From JBBRMW01 sp965246845 (lineage in GTDB: Bacteria > Chloroflexota > Anaerolineae > Aggregatilineales > UBA2796), in assembly GCA_965246845.1 (NCBI GenBank), contig CBDFFR010000005.1:620001-684000 (forward strand): 64,000 bases of DNA, written 5' to 3'. Positions within the stretch are counted from its first letter, which is position 1; each line of letters opens with the position of its first letter. Of this stretch, positions 60,019 to 64,000 are shown piece after piece. The notes below the pieces were generated by a model. It ran no database searches. It was not told the DNA's origin and was given only the letters and a program-made list of their open reading frames with translations. The position numbers and the translations under genes were made by a program.

Positions 60019-60393
60019 ATGTTTAGAGGCACTAAAGCATTTTCCAGCTTTTCGGTCAGCGACATTCCAAAGGCGAAAACATTCTACGAAGCGGTGCTGG
60101 GGCTGGAAGTTTCAGTAGAAGATGATCTGTTGAACTTACATATTGCGGGCGGCATTCCGATCCTTGTCTATCCGAAGCCGAACCACACGCCCGCTACTTA
60201 CACTATCCTCAATCTTCCGGTCCCGGACATCCAGCAGGCGATAAGCGAACTTCGCAAATCAGGTGTGCAGTTTGAACATTACGATGAGCCTGTGAAAACT
60301 GATGAAAACGACGTGTTCACCGCAGCGGGTGTTAAACAGGCATGGTTCAAAGACCCGGCAGGCAACATTATCTCTGTGATAGAGACGACCTGA
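60019..60393 (+). CDS. VOC-family (glyoxalase/bleomycin-resistance fold) protein
   Basis: A 124-residue vicinal-oxygen-chelate protein: FSVSDIPKAKTFYEAVLGL start and AWFKDPAGNIISVIE end are family hallmarks, with the metal-type Glu near the C-terminus. Such proteins are lyases, dioxygenases or drug-binding proteins; which one is open. GAGGTG precedes the ATG. Confidence 0.87.
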   Translation: MFRGTKAFSSFSVSDIPKAKTFYEAVLGLEVSVEDDLLNLHIAGGIPILVYPKPNHTPATYTILNLPVPDIQQAISELRKSGVQFEHYDEPVKTDENDVFTAAGVKQAWFKDPAGNIISVIETT

Positions 60394-60419
60394 AGGCGCG
60401 TTGACGCCCAACGTGGTGG

Positions 60420-60935
60420 CTATTCGACCCACGCTTTGAGCGACTCGCGCATCAGCGCGCGGGCGCGATGCAGGCGGCTTTTTACGGTCGCTATCGTGAG
60501 TTGCAGTGCCTCCGCGACCTGTGGCGCGGTGAGGTCTTCGACATCGCGCATGATCAATACTTCGCGCAGGTTCGGCGGCAAATCGGCGAGCGCAGTCATC
60601 ACATCGCGACGCAGCAAGAGGTCATGTTCCGGGATCCGGATGTACATGAGCGCGGCCCGTTGCGCCTCGCCCGCGTGCAGCAGCGCATAGCATTGGTGAC
60701 GCACGATGCGGAATACGAAGCTCAGGAACGCCGCCGAAACGCGCAGCGTGCCAATCTTCTGCGCGGCCACCCATAGCGTTTCCTGTACGGCATCCTCGAC
60801 ATCTTCCGGTGTCGCGCAATATTTTTTAGCGAAGCGCGTGACGGTTGGCTGATAGGTCGCGAGCAACGTTTCGAGCGCAGCAGGATCACCCTGCCGCGCT
60901 GCTTCAACCAGAACGGGATCAAGCGTTGTTCGCAT
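60420..60935 (-). CDS. ECF-type RNA polymerase sigma factor
   Basis: A 171-residue sigma-70 family factor. Region 2 (LLATYQPTVTRFAKKYCATPEDVEDAVQE) and region 4 (ALADLPPNLREVLIMRDVEDLTAPQVAEAL … ATVKSRLHRARALM) are both present, with a short linker. It begins two bases after the small membrane protein gene, which may be its partner. No zinc-type anti-sigma motif is seen there. Confidence 0.9.
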   Translation of the reverse strand: MRTTLDPVLVEAARQGDPAALETLLATYQPTVTRFAKKYCATPEDVEDAVQETLWVAAQKIGTLRVSAAFLSFVFRIVRHQCYALLHAGEAQRAALMYIRIPEHDLLLRRDVMTALADLPPNLREVLIMRDVEDLTAPQVAEALQLTIATVKSRLHRARALMRESLKAWVE

Positions 60936-60937
60936 CG

Positions 60938-61156
60938 CTACTTCTTGAGTTTACGCCCGACCAGCGCGCACATCGGACACCAACCTACAAAACCCGTCAC
61001 GACGAGGAATAGCGCGGAGCCGACCAGCAGGACGGTACGCAGCGGCGTTGGTTCACCAAATACGGGTCCGCTCACAAATGCCGCACCGACGAGGAGTATA
61101 GCGAATGCAATGCGGATGATCCGCTCGAAATTTGGCACGTTCTTTGGGTATATCAT
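60938..61156 (-). CDS. DUF2892-like small membrane protein
   Basis: A 72-residue protein with two hydrophobic helices. The start NVPNFERIIRIAFAILLVGA and the end TGFVGWCPMCALVG, with its CPMC pair, match the DUF2892 (YgaP membrane domain) family. It is first in a two-gene unit with the ECF sigma factor. Whether it senses thiols or anchors an anti-sigma role is unknown. Confidence 0.85.
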   Translation of the reverse strand: MIYPKNVPNFERIIRIAFAILLVGAAFVSGPVFGEPTPLRTVLLVGSALFLVVTGFVGWCPMCALVGRKLKK

Positions 61157-61297
61157 GGCGAAAATCCTTTACATAGTGTGGGGTTCACTACGTAAGAGTG
61201 GATTGCCGGGCAAAAGGATTCATGACTTTTACGAAAAGCGGGCAGGTTTGGGCTAAAATGTCCGCAGATTTACGTGCTGCAAAGGATCAAGCCTGCC

Positions 61298-63319
61298 GTG
61301 AAACAATACCCGCCCGTCTCGCCCAAAGCGCCCTACCTCTGGCATGGCGGCGATTACAACCCTGAACAATGGCCGGAGACGATCTGGCCTGTCGATTTCG
61401 ACCTGATGAAGCAGGCGGGATTCACATGCGCAACGGTCGGGGTATTCAGTTGGGTATCCTTGCAGCCGAATGAAGAGACCTACACGTTTGAATGGCTCGA
61501 TAAAATCATGGATGGGCTGCACGCCAACGGCCTGCACGCCGTCCTCGCCACACCGAGCGCTGCACAGCCCGCGTGGATGTCCGCGAAGTACCCGGATGTG
61601 CTATACGCGGGCGACGACGGCCAGCGTTACGCACACGGCAAGCGCGTCAATTATTGCCCGAATTCGCCGAATTATCGCCGCCTCGCGGTCGCGATGGCGC
61701 AAAAACTGGCCGAGCGCTACAAGGATCACCCGGCGCTGCTGTGCTGGCATATCAGTAACGAATACGGCGGCGAACACGGCGCGCATTGTCTGTGCGAAAC
61801 GTGCGCGGGGCAGTTCCGCGAATGGCTCAGGGTCAAATATGAGACGCTCGATTGCCTCAACGAGCGCTGGTGGACCAAATTCTGGGGACATACGTATACG
61901 GATTGGGAGCAGGTCACGCCGCCTTACGCGAACGGCGAGAACAAAATTCACGGATTGAATATCGATTATCGCCGCTTTATGACCGATAGCTATCTCGACT
62001 GCTTCAAACTCGAACGGGACGCGATCCGTCCGCTCACACCCGATGTTCCGATCACCACGAACATGATGGGGACCTATATGCCGCTCAATTATCGCGTCTG
62101 GGCGAAGGAACTGGATGTGATCGCGTGGGATTGCTACCCCTGGCCGAACGCCGACAGCGCCGAGATCGCCTTTCACCATGACCTCAATCGCGGCCTCAAG
62201 GACGGCCAGCCGTTCCTGCTGATGGAGCAGACGCCGAGCAGCCAGAACTGGCAGCCTGTGAACGCGCTCAAGCGCCCAGGCGTGCTACGCCTGTGGAGCT
62301 ACCTCGCGGTCGCGCACGGCGCGGATAGCGTGCAATATTTCCAGTGGCGGCGCGGTCGCGGTGGCTTCGAGAAATTCCATAGCGCGGTTGTCGAACACAG
62401 CGGGCGCTCCGATACACGCATTTTCCGCGAGGTGGCCGAACTCGGCGCGGAATTGCACGCGCTCGGCGACTCGATCATCGGCGCAGGGACGGATGCAAAA
62501 GTCGCGATCCTCTACGATTGGGAGAACCGTTGGGCAATCGAAAACGCGAGCGGTCCCGTAACGGATAAAAAATACCTCGCGACGGTAATCAGGCACTACC
62601 GCGCCTTCCACCGCAAGAACATCGCGGTGGATGTTGTCTTCCCCGATTCGGACCTGAGCGGCTATGCGCTCATCGTCGCGCCGATGCTGCACATGATTCA
62701 CCCGGCGCTTGGCGGCAAGATCGAAGCGGCGGTGCGCAAGGGCGCGAGCTTCGTCACGACGTACTTTTCCGGCGTGGTCGATGATACCGATCTGGCTTAC
62801 GAAGGCTATCCGGGACCGTTGCGCGGCGTGACCGGAATCTGGGCGGAAGAGATCGACGCGCTGTACCCCGGCCAGACAAACACGATCATCATGAGCGACG
62901 GCAGTGGCGGCTTCACCTGCGACCACCTTGCTGATCTGATCCATGTGGAAGGCGCAAAAGTCCTCGCGACGTTTGGCGAAGATTTCTATAAAGGGCGTCC
63001 GGCACTGACCGAAAATGTGTTTGGGACGGGCAAGGGTTATTACATCGCCAGTGACCCGGATGACGCATTCCTCGCGATGTTCTATGGCCGCCTGCTCGAC
63101 GCGCACCGCCTAGCGCCGCCTTTCGAGCGTATCCCCGCCGGGCTGGAAGTCACGATCCGCCTCAAGGACGGCCACCGTATCTACTTCCTGCTCAACCACA
63201 ACGCGGCGGGTACGGACCTCCAGCTTGGCGAGCAGGTCTTGACCGATCTGGTGAGCGGCGAAACGCTGCGCGGTTCGGTCGCGCTGCACCCGCACGGCGT
63301 CCGAATCTTACGCAGCTAA
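61298..63319 (+). CDS. GH42 beta-galactosidase
   Basis: A 673-residue glycoside hydrolase that releases terminal beta-galactose. GGDYNPEQWPE start, LLCWHISNEYGG with the acid/base Glu (near 152) and FLLMEQTPSSQNW with the nucleophile Glu (near 313) are intact. The Cys cluster CLCETC (near 161-166) resembles the zinc site of GH42. The C-terminal trimerisation and beta domains follow (LHMIHPALGGKIEAAVRKG). The GTG at 61298 has AAGGA before it; an earlier GTG at 61274 adds eight residues. No signal peptide, so the substrate is imported. Confidence 0.93.
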   Translation: MKQYPPVSPKAPYLWHGGDYNPEQWPETIWPVDFDLMKQAGFTCATVGVFSWVSLQPNEETYTFEWLDKIMDGLHANGLHAVLATPSAAQPAWMSAKYPDVLYAGDDGQRYAHGKRVNYCPNSPNYRRLAVAMAQKLAERYKDHPALLCWHISNEYGGEHGAHCLCETCAGQFREWLRVKYETLDCLNERWWTKFWGHTYTDWEQVTPPYANGENKIHGLNIDYRRFMTDSYLDCFKLERDAIRPLTPDVPITTNMMGTYMPLNYRVWAKELDVIAWDCYPWPNADSAEIAFHHDLNRGLKDGQPFLLMEQTPSSQNWQPVNALKRPGVLRLWSYLAVAHGADSVQYFQWRRGRGGFEKFHSAVVEHSGRSDTRIFREVAELGAELHALGDSIIGAGTDAKVAILYDWENRWAIENASGPVTDKKYLATVIRHYRAFHRKNIAVDVVFPDSDLSGYALIVAPMLHMIHPALGGKIEAAVRKGASFVTTYFSGVVDDTDLAYEGYPGPLRGVTGIWAEEIDALYPGQTNTIIMSDGSGGFTCDHLADLIHVEGAKVLATFGEDFYKGRPALTENVFGTGKGYYIASDPDDAFLAMFYGRLLDAHRLAPPFERIPAGLEVTIRLKDGHRIYFLLNHNAAGTDLQLGEQVLTDLVSGETLRGSVALHPHGVRILRS

Positions 63320-63423
63320 AACTCGAATTGGAGAGGGGTTTGTGATATGATGAGCATAGAACAGACGTACACAAACCGTATTAGATTAGCATCGCTTTTC
63401 ATATTGCATGTGAGCAGGTAGCT

Positions 63424-64000
63424 ATGTCCTCGAAACCCCCCTTCAACGACGATGATGACGATGATGAAGACGACAGGCCAATAGGCAACAAGCCGGGTGG
63501 CAACCCTGCGTTCACGAGCAGTCGACCCCCTTCATCCACCAACCCTTTCAATAAACCCGCTGGGTCCGCGCCCGCGCCACGACCGGGCGCATTTGGTGGC
63601 TCGTCAGCATTCAAAAAAGATGATGAGAATGAGGACGACGAGGACGACAAGCGCCCCGCGCCGCGTCCGGCCTCAAGCAGCACGTTCGGGAACCCGTCGG
63701 GCAACCGTCCGGCAGGCAGCAACCCACCCGGCAGCGGATTCGGATCGTCCTCTTCTGGCAGCGGTTTTGGTTCCAACCAGCCGCGCCCGGCGTCCACATT
63801 CAGTCCTCAGCCAAAGGCCACATCGCGCGACGATGAGGACCAGAAAAAAGACGCGCCCCCTCCGGCAGGTGGCAGCATGTTCGGCAACCGACCCAGCGGC
63901 ACAGGTGGCAACACGCCAGCGGCATCCGCCGCGCCGCCGAGAGTCAGCACCAGCGCGCCCGGTGGCCTCTCGACGCCCGGCGGCTCATCCGCGCCGAAAC
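63424..64000 (+). CDS. Disordered acidic, FG-rich protein, N-terminal part
   Basis: 192 codons run open to the window edge. The sequence is low complexity: Asp/Glu clusters (DDDDDDEDD, ENEDDEDD) alternate with Pro/Ser/Gly/Asn stretches containing repeated TFG, AFG, GFG and MFG dipeptide units. No globular domain, signal peptide or membrane segment is visible so far. The rest of the protein is outside the window, so a membrane or enzymatic domain may follow. Start ATG at 63424 with GAGCAGG before it. Confidence 0.65.
   Translation, partial: MSSKPPFNDDDDDDEDDRPIGNKPGGNPAFTSSRPPSSTNPFNKPAGSAPAPRPGAFGGSSAFKKDDENEDDEDDKRPAPRPASSSTFGNPSGNRPAGSNPPGSGFGSSSSGSGFGSNQPRPASTFSPQPKATSRDDEDQKKDAPPPAGGSMFGNRPSGTGGNTPAASAAPPRVSTSAPGGLSTPGGSSAPK

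Overview
The window is 64 kb of GC-rich (about 60 %) bacterial chromosome, densely coded on both strands. It has many overlapping or 4-base-coupled genes and no phage, IS or CRISPR block. The gene repertoire points to a member of the Chloroflexota (Anaerolineae-like): lipoproteins with long Thr/Pro spacers, an FHA–RodA/FtsW–PBP cluster, a phytase-like secreted protein, many family 2 and 4 glycosyltransferases, a sugar-degrading outfit and abundant orphan two-component parts. This assignment is an inference from gene content; no marker tree was possible.

Layout. 1–6.2 kb (+): the end of clpP, clpX, an SH3-type lipoprotein, a phytase-like secreted protein, a prenyl diphosphate synthase and a methyltransferase. 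6.1–9.4 kb (-): membrane-anchored methyltransferase, LysM lipoprotein and cytochrome P450 with a perfect CRP-like palindrome upstream. 9.5–17.2 kb (-): a cell-envelope block comprising an M23/LysM peptidase, FhaA- and FhaB-like FHA proteins, an MTA/nucleoside phosphorylase, RodA/FtsW, an unknown protein and a PbpA-like penicillin-binding protein that has lost all three transpeptidase motifs. 17.4–19.75 kb (-): tRNA-Leu(UAG), trigger factor (two frameshifts) and a J-domain protein. 20–25.5 kb: an orphan response regulator, then a surface-polysaccharide type operon (methyltransferase, Uma2 protein, GT4, GT2) and an acetyl xylan esterase.

25.7–32.3 kb (-): secreted repeat-tailed protein, ROK sugar kinase, a decayed penicillin-acylase remnant, a GH5-like glycosidase and a NarL/HisKA_3 two-component pair. 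32.5–39.7 kb: secreted protein of unknown family, DUF427, acyl-ACP desaturase with twin operator boxes, tandem thioredoxin, metK behind a SAM-I/IV-type riboswitch, an orphan solute-binding protein whose 5' end lies in a repeat, and a repeat-containing secreted protein. 39.7–45.8 kb: GT4, murC-murB (murB looks mosaic), BAX-inhibitor protein and methyltransferase. 45.9–47.4 kb is a lower-GC patch with a frameshifted small gene and an EamA transporter.

47.4–64 kb: GT2, cupin, KdpE-like regulator, isoaspartyl peptidase, a third FHA protein, a candidate contractile-injection-system (eCIS) cargo metalloprotease, MBL hydrolase, GNAT, a predicted PD-(D/E)XK protein, endonuclease III followed by a kinase–PIG-L deacetylase–kinase operon, VOC protein, ECF sigma factor, GH42 beta-galactosidase and the start of a disordered acidic/FG-rich protein cut by the window edge.

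A family of hairpin repeats of the type GTAGGGGCGGAC…GTCCGCCC lies in at least seven intergenic gaps. The strongest candidates for undescribed biology are the catalytically dead PBP beside an intact RodA/FtsW with FHA partners, and the eCIS-type predicted protease. Three gene breaks fall on homopolymers and may be assembly errors.
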